From the NCBI GenBank assembly GCA_015183035.1, contig JACZZP010000010.1, positions 124,001 through 188,000 of the forward strand: 64,000 bases of DNA, in the 5' to 3' direction. The DNA comes from Meloidogyne chitwoodi. Its lineage: Eukaryota; Nematoda; Chromadorea; Rhabditida; Meloidogynidae. Below, piece after piece: positions 49,982 to 61,209 of the stretch (its first letter is position 1; each line of letters begins with the position of its first letter). The position numbers were made by a program, and so were the translations under genes. The notes under the pieces are model-generated. The model made no database searches. It saw only the letters and a program-made list of their open reading frames with translations, and was not told the DNA's origin.

Positions 49982-52741
49982 TTATAGCTGAGTATGTCTA
50001 TAAGTAGTGCAATGGATCGGGTCATGACAGTAATCTTGTGGGATATTAACTCCTTCTCGTTCAAGTCGAATCCGGTCGAATTTAGTATATGGACGATGAT
50101 TTTGTTTAACTAAATATTATATATAAATAATTTGATAATCTAGTGTAATAAACTGAAGATTGCAAAAATAAACTTGCAATTACAAAAATAAACTTAAGAT
50201 TACAATAACTTTAAACTAGAAAAATCTTGATTTTTATAAAAAAATAAACTTGAAGAAAAACTCAATTTTTAGCAAACTTAAAAATCTTACCTAACCAGAA
50301 ATGATCCTCCACTGTATCCTGCAAAATACAAACTTTATAATAATATTATTTAAGTTTAATCTTACATTTGATGCTAATGTTTGTTCAAAATATAAGTGTG
50401 TTTTATTATAAATATGCATTCGACTAAATCCATAATTTGATGAGCGGAATGCACTCCTAAATAAAGATATTTATTTATTTTATCATTTTTATCTCACCCA
50501 CCATGGATTAGGATCTTTTACAAAAGGGTCGGTATTTTCTTGACATCCAGCTGAACCACTAACTATGTGCACAGGGGCTGGTGGGTCAACATAAGGATTG
50601 CCTAAAATAAAGAAAATAAATATTACTAATTTTTAAAAACCGGTGGTTGTATTGAACATTGTTCTGTTATAAAGCGGAAACATTCTCTCGAATGTGTGTT
50701 CATGCGCCCACAACTCCACATCTACCCCGTATTTATAGAAGAGTCTTGAATTAATTAGGTAAATAATATAAAAATTAAAACTTAAGTTTATTCTCCCCTT
50801 ACTTTTCTAAGGCGTATGCATGTGTTATTGGCATTCCTGTACGGATCTAAATATAAAAATAAAAAGAAAAATTTTTAAATTTACAATAGAATTATATTTT
50901 GTACAATCATCACCAGAATAATCTTTAAAAAATTAATTTTAAAATAATTTTATTAAATTAATAACCAGAGCAATACATTGGTCGATGACCCATTGTAATT
51001 ATCCATGGAACTTTTTCTCTATTTTTGTTGGCTTTCTGAATTTTTTAAAAATTAAATATTATTTTTTTAATTTACTTCAAGGTCGTTTATCAGCCAATGC
51101 CATTGTGTAGCTAATTGTTGAACCCCATACTTGAGGTAAAAATAAAATTCTGTGGAGAAGGATATAAAATGAGCAGGGCCGATATCAAAACTTAAGTTTG
51201 TTGGAATAAATATTATTACAATATTTAATAATAATTTTATGTTTACAAAAACTTAAAATTTTTATAATTAAAGTTTTACAATCCTCTGTCTACAAAATAA
51301 ACATTTTTTACTAAATACAATTTTATTTTTAACGTTTTAAACTTAAGTTTTACAGTATTACTAAAATAAACTTAAATTTACCTATAAAAAAGATTATGTT
51401 CAGTATTTGGCATTGTAAAACGGTTAATATAATGTGAGAAATTGTAAGCATTTTCGTGATTACCCACTACAACCATATACATCGAATAAGCAGCAGCTGG
51501 CTCAATTTGACGCATAAATTCATCTCCAAAATATCCTTGATCCTTTAAATAAATTTTTAATTGTTAATTTTTTTAATTCAGACCGTATCAAAATCGTAAG
51601 CAAAATCACCTTTAAAAATAAATTTTTAAAATATTCTTATTTATTATTTACATACCAACATGCAAAATCATATCAAAATCTCCATTTTGAGCTTCTCTTT
51701 GTAATTTTCCAAGTGAACGGGCATTTACGTTGCCCATATCACCAAATACAGCAAATCTTTTAATATTTTTTTACAATTATAAATATTTAAAAATTATTAC
51801 TTATAACCTCCGTCCGGCCTTTCTTGAAGGCCAACAAATGAAAATATTGAACTCCAACCATATTGAGATCCAACACGATAAACTTTAAATAAATAGTAAT
51901 TAAAACTTGAAAATACAAAAATAACATTTTTAAAAGTTGTAATTGTAAAATATTAATTATTAAAGAGTTATGGTTATTGTAATATTCTACTGATGAATTA
52001 AAAACTTAAGTGTAAAATTGTGTGACTTTTAATTTGTAAAAATAATTTAAGCTCTTAACTTTAAGATTTATTGTAAAATCAAAAAAATAAACTTGAAATT
52101 GTAAAACTTAAACTTATAATTTAAAAACTTGAATAAATACTTACAAACTTAAACTTGTAATTGAAGTTTTTTTAATTTATTTAAATAAAACTTAACAGTA
52201 ACGTATTCCAGGTTGTATATTTTCTAACAACGCTCGATGAGTATATCTTCTAACATTCTTAAACCCTCCATCATTAAAATAATCAATTTTTGCTTCAACT
52301 TTTTTCAAATTTTTAATTGATTCAACCCAATATTCAACTATAGATTCTATTGTATCATCAAATGATAACCAAGTAATAAATATTTTGCTTGGATCTCCTT
52401 TTATAATTTAAAAAATAAATAAAAAATTAATTTTTACCTCCATAGGAAATATGTACTTGCTCTGGCTGACCATAAAATGGACCTATAAAAATTAAATTTT
52501 TTTTTAAATATTCCATACCTTTATTATTTTCATTTTCTCCATTTTTAGCCTTCCAGTGAACATTCCTTAAAGGATCCCGCAGAGGTATTCGATTTCCCCC
52601 TTTTAACTTAATTGCTTTTGAAGCAATTTCTGAATTTAATGTTTTTTTAATATGTTCTTTGGCCTCAACATTTTGTACAAAATAAAATTGAAGAAAAATT
52701 AAATAAAAATATAAAAATAAATAAATGATTAAATACTTCAT
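49982..52741 (-). CDS. Secreted purple acid phosphatase (ACP7-like)
   Basis: Predicted binuclear metallophosphatase that hydrolyses phosphomonoesters at acid pH, secreted or lysosomal. A signal peptide is at the N-terminus (IIYLFLYFYLIFLQFYFV). The N-terminal fibronectin-like domain has FYGQPEQVHISYGG. The metal-site motifs appear in order: GDMG near 51740, GDFAYD across the junction near 51600, GNHE near 51465, GHRPMYCSG near 50990, and AHEHTRE near 50720, where GHxH is usual. The C-terminal exon contains NPYVDPPAPVHIVSGSAGCQ near 50590, and the protein ends RHTQL. Length is about 500 residues, normal for the animal type. A TTCAG six bases before the ATG could serve as a trans-splice acceptor. 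All catalytic ligands are present except that the last motif begins with Ala. Confidence 0.87.
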
Positions 52742-54280
52742 TTTTTCTGAATTTTTTTATTTAAAAAAATTTTAGAAATAAAATTTTCTTTTTTTTATTT
52801 AAATTTAACCAAATATTTATGCAAAATAAACAAAATAATATTTTAATTTTATAAAAAGTTTAAAAAAATATATGAGAATAATTTTCTTCGTATTTCCTTA
52901 TCGAAATTAACCATCTGATATTTATATATAAAAATTTAATATCATTGACTTTTTAAATTTATTCATATTTGGTCATATTATTTTCGTAGACAAACTATAA
53001 TTTTATGCACTTCTTATCAAAATATTTTTTTTATTTTATCGACCTGAGATAATAGTTAAAAATAAAGTATTTTATAAATAATTAAAAATAAGTTAATGGG
53101 AATTATTTTTAAATTATTAAAAAAAAATTTTTGGCATTTTTAGAATTTGTTACAATTTTTAATTTATTTTTTTATTTTTTTCGCAGTTTCAAAATTTTGT
53201 CAAAAAAGGCAATCTAAAAAGTCAATAAAACTTTTTTAATTTAAAATTGACTCATTTACTAAATTAAAAAATAGAAGACCTAAAAAAGGAAAAATAAAAT
53301 TAAAAAATTTATTTTAAAAAATTTAAAAAAAAAATTAAAATATAAACTAAATTAATTAAATTATTTTTTTACAATTTGTTTATTTTTTTAGATAGTAATT
53401 TATTGCAGTTTTCTCTCTTTTTTTGATTAAAAACAGTTTTTATTCTCCCCAATCTAATGCCATCCACTTTAAAAAATCTTTTAGCTTTTCCCTAGCTTAT
53501 ATACCTATTCTTTTTTTTTCATTTATTTTTACCAATATTTGCTCAAAATATTTTCAAAAATATTTTATAGTCACTCTTTTAACTTACATATTCCTTCAAT
53601 ATATTTTATATCGAAAATTTCGCAAAAGATCAAACTTTAAAAAATCAATTTAAGAAATTGTTAAACATATAATGTAATACTTAAGTTTTAATAATAAAAT
53701 AATAATTATTTCAATTCATTCTTATGATACATAAATGAATAATAAAGTAATAAAAATTGTTGTCTCAAGTGTAGAAATAATTCACATAAGATTACAAACT
53801 TTTTTAACAAACCTAAGTTTAATATAAAATATATGTAATATTATTTTTTCCGGATAATATTCGTTCCGGAAAGTTTGTTTTACTTCAAGCAAAAATCAGA
53901 ATTTAATTTCAGAATAATATTCTCTCGCTTACTTACTCTTTTTTGAATAATTATTTTTAAATTTTATTTTTTTATTTTAATTTCCCTCATCAAATTTCTG
54001 TGATTCCCTTTCATTATTCAATTTTTTGAAACCCTCAAAGGTAAACTTATTTTGTTTATTTAATATATCCCCCGTGGGACATTCACATAATATTCTTATT
54101 ATTTAGTAACTCTTTTATTTCTTCAAGTACTTAACTCAATTGACAAAAACCAATTCTTTGTTAGATTTTAAAATATTTTAAACATTTTTAATTTTTTTCT
54201 ATTGGTCTTATGACAAAAAATAATTTTTATTATTATTTTTTATATCAAAATTAAAAATATATTTAGAAAAGAGTTTTCAT
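52742..54280. other. 1.5-kb AT-rich divergent spacer
   Basis: Between the divergent phosphatase and TRH-receptor-like genes, so it should hold both promoters. No motif stands out. The open frame at 53423-53653 is A/T-run derived and lacks a domain. Confidence 0.45.
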
Positions 54281-57012
54281 ATGAGACATAATTTTACTTT
54301 AATAGAAGTTGGTTGGCTTTGTTCGACATTATTTTCATTATTACGTGTTTCACCTCAAATTAATGCTGATTATAGATCTAAGACTTTATTAAAACTTATA
54401 AACGGGTCAGATTGTAAATGGCCTAATAATGATGGAAAAGAATTGATGAATGCTTTAAAAAACGAGGCAACGATTAGTAGAAAAACAATTAAAAATATTA
54501 GTAATCCTAAGAATTACGTGAGTATTTTAGAAAACGCAAACTTAAGTTTCTAGTTAAGTCAAATTAAATTTCAGTAAATATCAGGATTTAATACCTAAGT
54601 AATCAGAATTTATTAAACTTAAGTTCCGGAAACATCAGAATTTAATATATAAGTAATCAGAATCTATTAAACTTAAGTTCCGGAAATATCAGAATTTATT
54701 AAATTAAGTTTCCGGAAACATCAGAATTTAATATATAAGTAATCAGAATCTATTAAACTTAAGTTTCCGGAAATACCAGAATTTAATATCAAAGTAATAA
54801 TTTATTAAACTTAAGTTTCCGTAAATATCAAAATTTAATACGTAAGTAATCAGAAGTTATTAAATAAGTTATAATTAAGTTTCCGGAAAAGTTACAAGGT
54901 AAATTAATTGAGAATATTTTATATTTTTAAAGCTTAAGTTTCGGTAAATTGACAATTTATATTTTTTATAAGGCAGAAGAGTATTTTTCACGAAGCAAAA
55001 AATTGGATAAAAGTGAATATCAAGATGAATTAAGAAATCTAAGTGTGGAAAATAATTATTTAGATGATGAGGAAAATCTTAAAGTGATTTGGGCAATGAC
55101 TGCAATTTATTCATTAATAGCTCTTGTGGGAATTATTGGAAACATTTTGGTTATTGTTGTAGTAAAGAAAGTTCCAAGCATGGTAAAATTGTAATATTTT
55201 ATAGAAAATTCTATTCTTAAGATTACGCCTACCAATTGTTATCTTGTATCACTGGCTCTTTCTGATTGCCTTTTTCTTTGCGCAGCTTGGCCAGTAGAAT
55301 TTAGTTATTTACATGCTGATCAAAATGATTATGTTTTTGGGCCAATTCTTTGCAAAATACTTACATTTCTTCCATATCTAGGCATTAATGCGAGTTAGTT
55401 TGAACTTAATAAATTTTAAGTTTAATTTTGCTCAAAATGTTTAAATAAATTTCTTTGAGAAAATAAAATCTTAAGTTTGCAGTCTTAAATTTACATTTCC
55501 GGAAACATTTAATTATATAAAAATAAAAGCAGAATTTTTATTTTAAAGAAAGCAGAATTATTTTAGGTTCCATGTCAATAATGGCGTTTACAATTGAACG
55601 ATTTATTGGAATATGCTACCCTTTAAGAGCTAGGTTAAACTTTTTTAAATATATGTTTTAAAAAATCATTTTTACTTAAAGATATATTTGTACTGTCAAA
55701 AGAGCAAAATTAATTATTCTTTTTATTTGGTGTTTTTGTATACTTTATAATAGTCCTTGGTTTTATTTGGCAACGCTCAAAGAAATTGAAGGGGTTGTAG
55801 GTGGAAGAGAATGCAGTTTTAGATTATCAAGGGATAATTGGACATACAAGGCAATTTTATAATAAATTTAAAAATTCAAATATTTTAAGGTAGTTTTTGT
55901 TGCCGATTTTTCAACATTTTATATACTACCAATGTTTTTATACATTTATTTATATGGAAAAATTGCCTATACACTTACAAAATGCGAGTGGATTATTGGA
56001 TCGGGTAGCGCAACAAGTCGACCAAACAAAAATGATAGTCGTCAAAATAAATGTATAAATTATTTTTTAAAATTAAGGTTTTCTAGGAGATTTGATTTTT
56101 TATTTTCAGATTCTCAAAATGGTACAAATAGTATCAATTCGAGTAATAATCTGCAGAATAAACCATCTAATAATAAAAATAATCAAAATGTAGAATCTCA
56201 AAATAATCATAATATTAAATTTAGACGTGCTTCTACTACTACTAATAGCAAATTACAGGTAGAAGATAGGTATACATTATATTTTATAAAAAATTAAAAT
56301 TGAACTTAAATATAAAACTTCAATTTCGGAAATATCAGAATTTAATATAAAACTTAAGTTTCCGGAAATATCAGAATTTATATAAAACTTAAATTCCGGA
56401 AATATCAGAATTTAATATAAACTTAAGTTTCCGAAAATATCAGAATTTAATATAAAACTTAAGTTTCAGGAAATATCTAAATTTATTATAAAACTTAAGT
56501 TTTTATTAAAGGTAATAAAAATGCTTGCCTTGGTAGCCTTTATTTTTGCTGTTTGCTGGCTACCCTATCGTGCTATGGTTATGTACAATTCTTTTGCATC
56601 TGCAATTAATTGGGAAGTTTGGGATTCTGATTGGTAAATAAATTTAATAAAATTATATTTTATTTATTTTAAGGCTAATTTATATGTCTAAAACTATGAT
56701 TTTCTTCAATTGTGCTATTAATCCTGTTCTTTATAATTTAATGTCCAGTAAATTTCGAAAAGCTTTTAGGCTATTACTTAGAGGACAGAAGAAGCATATT
56801 AATGTTTACAAACGTTAGTTGGATTATTTGTAAAAATTTCTTTTTAATTTTTAGGTGGATCGGCTTATCTTCACGATCAAAATCGAAATACCAATGGAGA
56901 TGAAGTAACTGAACTAACTACAAGGGATATTAGAAGATTTAGTACATTAATCACTTCAGAAAAGGAAAATGAATGTTTAAATGGAAAAATTTCTGCTTTA
57001 AATATTAAATAA
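54281..57012 (+). CDS. trhr-1: TRH-receptor-like neuropeptide GPCR
   Basis: Predicted class A receptor for a TRH-like neuropeptide; C. elegans TRHR-1 responds to TRH-1 peptides. The N-terminal ectodomain has possible N-glycosylation sites (NFT, NGS, NIS, NLS). TM1 (LIALVGIIGNILVIVVVKK) is near 55110, TM2 (SLALSDCLFLCAAWP) near 55250, and TM3 ends in MAFTIERFIGICYPLRA, matching the ERY-type end in TRH receptors. TM4-TM5 span about 55690-55960. The third loop is long and asparagine-rich. TM6 is VIKMLALVAFIFAVCWLPYR near 56515. TM7 is NCAINPVLYNLMSSKFRKAF near 56710, nearly the TRHR consensus. The tail ends ISALNIK. The intron at 55851-55889 needs a GC donor. Introns 1 and 8 or so carry TTCCGGAA minisatellites. 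TRHR family membership is strong; the ligand is inferred. Confidence 0.88.
54560..54900. repeat. TTCCGGAA minisatellite in TRHR intron 1
   Basis: About six imperfect copies of a roughly 54-bp unit made of AAGTAATCAGAATTTATTAA, ACTTAAGTTTCCGGAAA and CATCAGAATTTAATATA. It fills most of the first intron. A related 36-bp version lies at 56290-56510 in a later intron of the same gene. Confidence 0.85.
55851..55889 (+). other. GC-AG intron in the TRHR-like gene
   Basis: The exon before ends DNWTYK and the exon after begins VVFVADFSTFY. The donor is AAG|GCAATT and the acceptor TTTAAG. The 39-bp intron is a multiple of three but contains an in-frame TAA, so it must be removed. Confidence 0.65.
56290..56510. 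repeat. Short TTCCGGAA minisatellite in a TRHR intron
   Basis: About six copies of a 34-36-bp unit containing AAACTTAAGTTTCCGGAAAT and ATCAGAATTTAATAT lie between the third-loop exon and the TM6 exon. Confidence 0.8.
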
Positions 57013-57276
57013 ACTTTAAGTATACCATTTAAGTTTACAAACTAACTACTAACTTTAATCAAATATCTCAATTTACTCAAGAATATTAAGTTTACAAAAA
57101 GAGAATCCTAACAAAACACTCAAAACAATTATTTATACATTATAAAAATATTTACATAATATCACACAGGAAAATAGGTAAAATAAGAATCACAAAAGAA
57201 AAATGTGGGATTATTACATACAATATATTTATGAGGATATCCTACATAGGCATCTTCATCTGCTGCCGCTTACATA

Positions 57277-57540
57277 TTATACTTGATCGGAAGATTTTTT
57301 CGGCACACCATGCGTCCTCAAACCAGTCGTGGCGGAATTGATTGGCTGCCTCTTGCGGTGGGCTGATCCATTGGACAGCCAATCGATCGTCGATTGAGCA
57401 GTAGGATCGAAGGTGTTACATGAGATTGTAACATTGATGGACTGCAGCGGGGCCAACACTCCATGAGATGTAGAATCCAGACGCTTCTTCAATTCATTAG
57501 GACTACAAATCACCCGCCATAATAGTTGATGGTGACTAGT
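57277..57540 (-). pseudogene. MSP-domain fragment, probably decayed
   Basis: An open frame without an ATG reads SHQLLWRVICSPNELKKRLD, then HGVLAPLQSINVTISCNTFD, close to the major sperm protein (MSP) fold consensus around its GVL-P segment. After that the frame diverges (DWLSNGSAHRKRQ...) and stops. The first half of the domain is missing. An AG near 57540 could be an acceptor, but no upstream exon was found. The segment is much richer in GC than its surroundings. It may be a truncated retrocopy, a gene remnant or the last exon of an unseen gene. Confidence 0.45.
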
Positions 57541-57724
57541 GTTTGTGTTTAATCAGAATTTTAGTGCGAAAAAATCAATTTGCGAATTTATCATTGCTTT
57601 ATAAAAATGAATTTTACATTTTCATTTAAATATGTGTATAATGAAAAAAATAAAAATCTTGAGGAATTAAAAAAAAAAGAAAAATGAATTAATTAAAAAA
57701 AATATGTAAATAATTCAAAATTTA

Positions 57725-60700
57725 CTATGCCTTTTTTATAATTTCTCCAATCTTTTGAGCACTTTTCTTTATCAAATCTTTATGCTCAATTCCAAATTTT
57801 GCTACTTCAAATGCGACTGAAAAAGTTAGAAAATTTGTAATAAATATTAAAAACTTGTTTATAAAAATAACATGCTTATTAATTAATTTTGGATTGTTTT
57901 TTAGACTTAAGTTTTAGGACTTAAAATTTAAAAACATTTTATTATTATTATATTTAAAATTCTGATCTACAAGAACTTATAAAAACAAATCAGAATTTTA
58001 GAAGAGAGCTTAAACAAATAAACTTCACGGCGGGTTAAACGGGAAATTGGGGTATGCGAAAATAGCGTTGTAAAACCATAGAGACATTATACACAACGCG
58101 CGTTCATTTTAAATAATGTCGGTTCATCGCAGCTGGCATCTCGCCTGGCAGTTTCAACACAAAAAAGCCAAATTTGAATGCCCCAACAGCGAGATCATTA
58201 ATAATTTATTTATTTTAATCTAAAATAACGAAAGAAATATTAAAATAAAATCAATAAATTTTTTTCATCGTTCCTCTATCATTAAGTCTATTAAGGAGAG
58301 TCTGATGTTGAGCTAGCTTTTCTGTTGTTCTATCTACATCGCCGGTGTTGCAATATTGAACAGCCTAAAGTAGTAAACAGTCAAAATTTGAAAATTAAAA
58401 CTTACAAGATGATTATAAAGCGAATGCAAATGTTCAATCCCTTGTTCGGATATCCAGCTCCACCAACCGTTTTTTTCAGCAAATTCAGTTGCGTGAGCAC
58501 AAAGCATATGAAGCTTTGGTGTGGGTTTGAAAATTTTCAATTGACCAGAGGCGAGACGTGCACGAAAATTTAAGTTCTCAAATCTTGCACGAAGTTCCTA
58601 AATTTTATTTTTGAATCTAAACATAAAAAATAAACCTGTATATCATTATAGAGATTTTTTGTTGCCTTTTTAAGATTCTCGACTTCGTTTTGGTCTAGAA
58701 ATGAGGCGTCTGCCAATCTATAAATCTCAGCCATTGTTTCCAACATTCTACAAAGAATAACAGAAGATTGAGTTGGTGGAAGTATTGTTTTGAGTTCTTC
58801 TCTTGTTTGTCCCGTAATAAGACGATGGAGTGCAGTACCTAAAAAATTCTCTAAATATATTAAAAAAATTAAAAACCAGTAAAGTTTTTTTTTCGAGGAT
58901 CCATTTTGGCATGAGCATTGTTTAAAATCTTTTCAATTGATCTTCCAGAATGTTGACAGTAATCATTAATTGCATCAATTATTCGTTGAGATATTCCTTG
59001 TAGCAGATGGAAGCTTGGAGGAATAATTTGAGATGCAGGAATAGATAAAAGCGGTGGTCCAAACATTGAATAATTGTCCATTGTATGGGTAGTTAATATT
59101 CTTTCTTCACAGCATTTTATACCAAGTTGCTCCTTGACAACTAAACATTTAGTACAAGGGAAATTGGAACTTGCACCTCTATGACCTATGAAAGCACTTG
59201 TGAACTTGAGATCGGCACAGATGAATCTTAATTTTAAATTTAATTTTTATTATATCTTACTCAAACAATTTTATATCAAGTGTAATCTCTTCTTCATCTC
59301 GTGTAAATGTTATATTTTGCATAAGATTTAATTGTTGAAGTACTGGACCAAGTTTGACTTCCAAGTTCTCTCTATTATCATCGCCATCATAAATTGCTAA
59401 CAAAGAAAGGTTGAATGGGCTGTTGGGTCTCTCCACATTTCCAATTACCATGCAGAATTTTGTTGATCTTCCGCCTTTATCTCCAGTTACGATTAACATG
59501 ATTTTATCGTGAAAATTTTCATTAATTTTAAGTTGCCCTAAGATTAGGGGTTAAAAGTTTTAAAAACTCAAGCATACCAAATTTTGATAAAATTGTAAGC
59601 CTTGAAGAGAGAACTTGCGCAACATTCATGCAAACATAAGAATTATTCACCCACTTCCATTCCACTCCTTTAGACCATTCTTTTTTTAATTTTTTGACTT
59701 GAGTTGTTGGAGCTAATCTGTCGTGTCCAAATTCTCGTAAACAATGTTTAAATTTTTCGCGCTGTTTTGCTGTTAGCGCAGAAGCAAGATAAGAGGCAAG
59801 ATCATTCTCCGCTGAAATTCTCCATTCAGAAGGGGAGAGATGCTTTTCAACTCTTAATATGAGTTGACTAGAACTTAAGCCTTCTGGTGTTGCTTAAATT
59901 TAAAATTAAAAAATCAAATAATTAAAAATCATACTTGGACGAGTATTTCTAATTTCATTAGAAATCCTCTTTGCTATCTGATTCGACCGTCTTGAAGTTA
60001 AATTTTCCAATGGTTGTAGTGGTTTTTTGTTGCAATAGTTTTTCGATTTTTCGTCTAAATTTGTTGTTTAAAAACGTTCATATACCTAATCTACGTTGTT
60101 CATTTGGAGATGAATTATCTGATTGAAGAAATTCAGGATAAGTTTGTGTTTCCTTGCTTCTCTGATTCGTTATAGTCTGAATAGCCACATTTTTTCCTTT
60201 ACTTTCTGTTTGTGTACCAACAGATCTCAATTGAGGAAATGTTTGTGTCTGAGTACAAACACTTTTCATTCGAGGAAGTGTTTGCGTCCTGATTGATTTC
60301 ATTTGAGGGATTGTCTGAATACCAACATCCTTGGTTTTGCTACAAGTTTCACTGGAACTTTCTTCAGAACATGTTTGAACTAAATTAAAATTAAAAGATT
60401 ATAAAAAACCAAAAAAACCTCTTGATCCTTTGTTCTGTTTACTTGCTTCCATTCTATATTTATTTGCTTTAGATAATTTTGAAACATTTTTTTGTTGTTT
60501 CTCTTGTTGTTTGATCCATCGGATATTAATAGCGTCGAGTTTTCGCTTAGAAAATGATCTAGTTTTCATCTAAACTTAAAGAAATTCATTGTGTATTAAC
60601 TTTTGTAAAAGTGTATAAAAATAAACAAAAATTTTTTATTAGAATCTTAAAACAATAATCTATGAAATTGTAGAGCGGATTTTAAATAGTATGAAAAGTT

Positions 60701-61209
60701 TTCGAAATATAGGGTTTCAAAAGTCAAAACCTCAAAACGGAAACGAGAGTAATGTTTAAAATGAGAGATTAAATAAATGAAAGAGAGGAAAAATGAGAGA
60801 GTGTGGTAAGAAATTTCCAATTGAAAGCGAGACGGTTAGATTTCCCATTTAACCCGCCGTGAACTTTTTACTATAAAGTTCTCAAACTTAAGTTCAGCTC
60901 AAAAAAATTTCTTTTACCAAAAAGAGGCAAGCCGCCAGCACCCAAGGCAATAGTTCCAGCCACAGAATTAGCAACTCCAATTCCAACATTCTTTGTTGTA
61001 CCAAGAACTAATTTTTGTAAAGGATTATCTTTACTACTTTTTGATTTTTTCGAATTTTTTCCCTTTTTTTCATTTTTTAATTTTAAATTTTTATTTTTTA
61101 CAATTTTTTTATTTTTTGTTGATATATCTTTAGCCTTTCCTGAACATTCCAAAAATAGCTCCACAATTAATAATAAAATAAAAGCTTTTACAATAGTAGA
61201 ATTTTGCAT
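57725..61209 (-). CDS. Small lysine-rich secreted protein, intron hosts transposon
   Basis: Two exons, 61209-60918 and 57816-57725, join in frame (GTAAAAG donor; TTTTTCAG acceptor) to give about 128 residues. The chosen start MQNSTIVKAFILLLIVELFL gives a clean signal peptide; ATGs further upstream would bury it. A very basic stretch follows (KKGKNSKKSKSSK), which resembles a nuclear-localisation signal. Next comes a glycine/alanine-rich hydrophobic segment (VGIGVANSVAGTIALGAGG). The end is amphipathic (HKDLIKKSAQKIGEIIKKA). The 3.1-kb intron contains a complete DNA transposon at 58026-60861. The protein family is unknown to me. A secreted protein with an NLS-like stretch would fit an effector of a plant parasite, but that is speculation. 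Confidence 0.62.
58021..58025. repeat. Left 5-bp target-site duplication (AACTT)
   Basis: AACTT immediately precedes the left inverted repeat and is repeated immediately after the right one at 60862-60866. AACTT is a common word in this genome, so chance is possible. Confidence 0.6.
58251..60569 (-). CDS. DDE-type transposase, Transib/RAG1-like, intact
   Basis: Nine exons read in one frame to about 680 residues from MKTRSFSKRKLDAINIRW to RLNDRGTMKKIY. The N-terminus is basic. Residues about 50-150 carry repeated TQT or IQT words (VGIQT, RTQT, CTQTQT, VGTQTE, VAIQT, KETQT), similar to dynein light chain LC8-binding sites. Candidate catalytic residues: Asp in LIVTGDKGGRSTKFC (near 59480); Asp in FICADLKFTSAFIGHRG (near 59210), which leads into a CxxC (FPCTKC) as in RAG1 and Transib; Glu in GWWSWISEQGIEHLH (near 58450). 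The second CxxC or HxxH partner of a zinc knuckle is not clear. No frameshift or stop was found. It could be an active transposase or a recently domesticated one. Other DDE superfamilies cannot be excluded without a profile search. Confidence 0.68.
60078..60380 (-). other. TQT-repeat array, LC8-like motifs
   Basis: This exon of the transposase-like gene encodes at least six TQT/IQT words spaced roughly 9-20 residues apart, in contexts such as SIRTQT, SVGTQTE and SKETQT. TQT is the core of the (K/R)xTQT motif recognised by dynein light chain LC8. Arrays of this kind in other proteins drive multivalent dimerisation. Binding here is inferred only. Confidence 0.45.
60862..60866. repeat. Right 5-bp target-site duplication (AACTT)
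   Basis: Partner of 58021-58025; it directly follows the right terminal inverted repeat. Confidence 0.6.

Larger units (their letters stand above)
58026..60861. mobile_element. Complete 2.84-kb DNA transposon, Transib/RAG1-like
   Basis: The left end CACGGCGGGTTAAACGGGAA and the reverse complement of the right end, CACGGCGGGTTAAATGGGAA, match over about 24 bp with one difference. Both are flanked by AACTT. Ends starting with CAC plus a 5-bp duplication are typical of Transib transposons and of RAG-type signals. The interior holds one spliced gene (58251-60569) with DDE-like motifs. The element lies in the intron of the secreted-protein gene and is transcribed in the same direction. Borders and duplication are read directly; the superfamily is an inference. 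Confidence 0.75.

Noticed and set aside
44879..52741. Operon of minus-strand genes from stomatin to phosphatase
   Set aside because: Gaps between stop and next start are mostly 0.7-1 kb, longer than typical nematode operon spacing, and no SL2-type signal can be identified.
58026..60861. hAT, Tc1/mariner or PiggyBac element
   Set aside because: Those make 8-bp, TA or TTAA duplications, and the protein lacks their motifs; the 5-bp flank and CAC ends fit Transib better.
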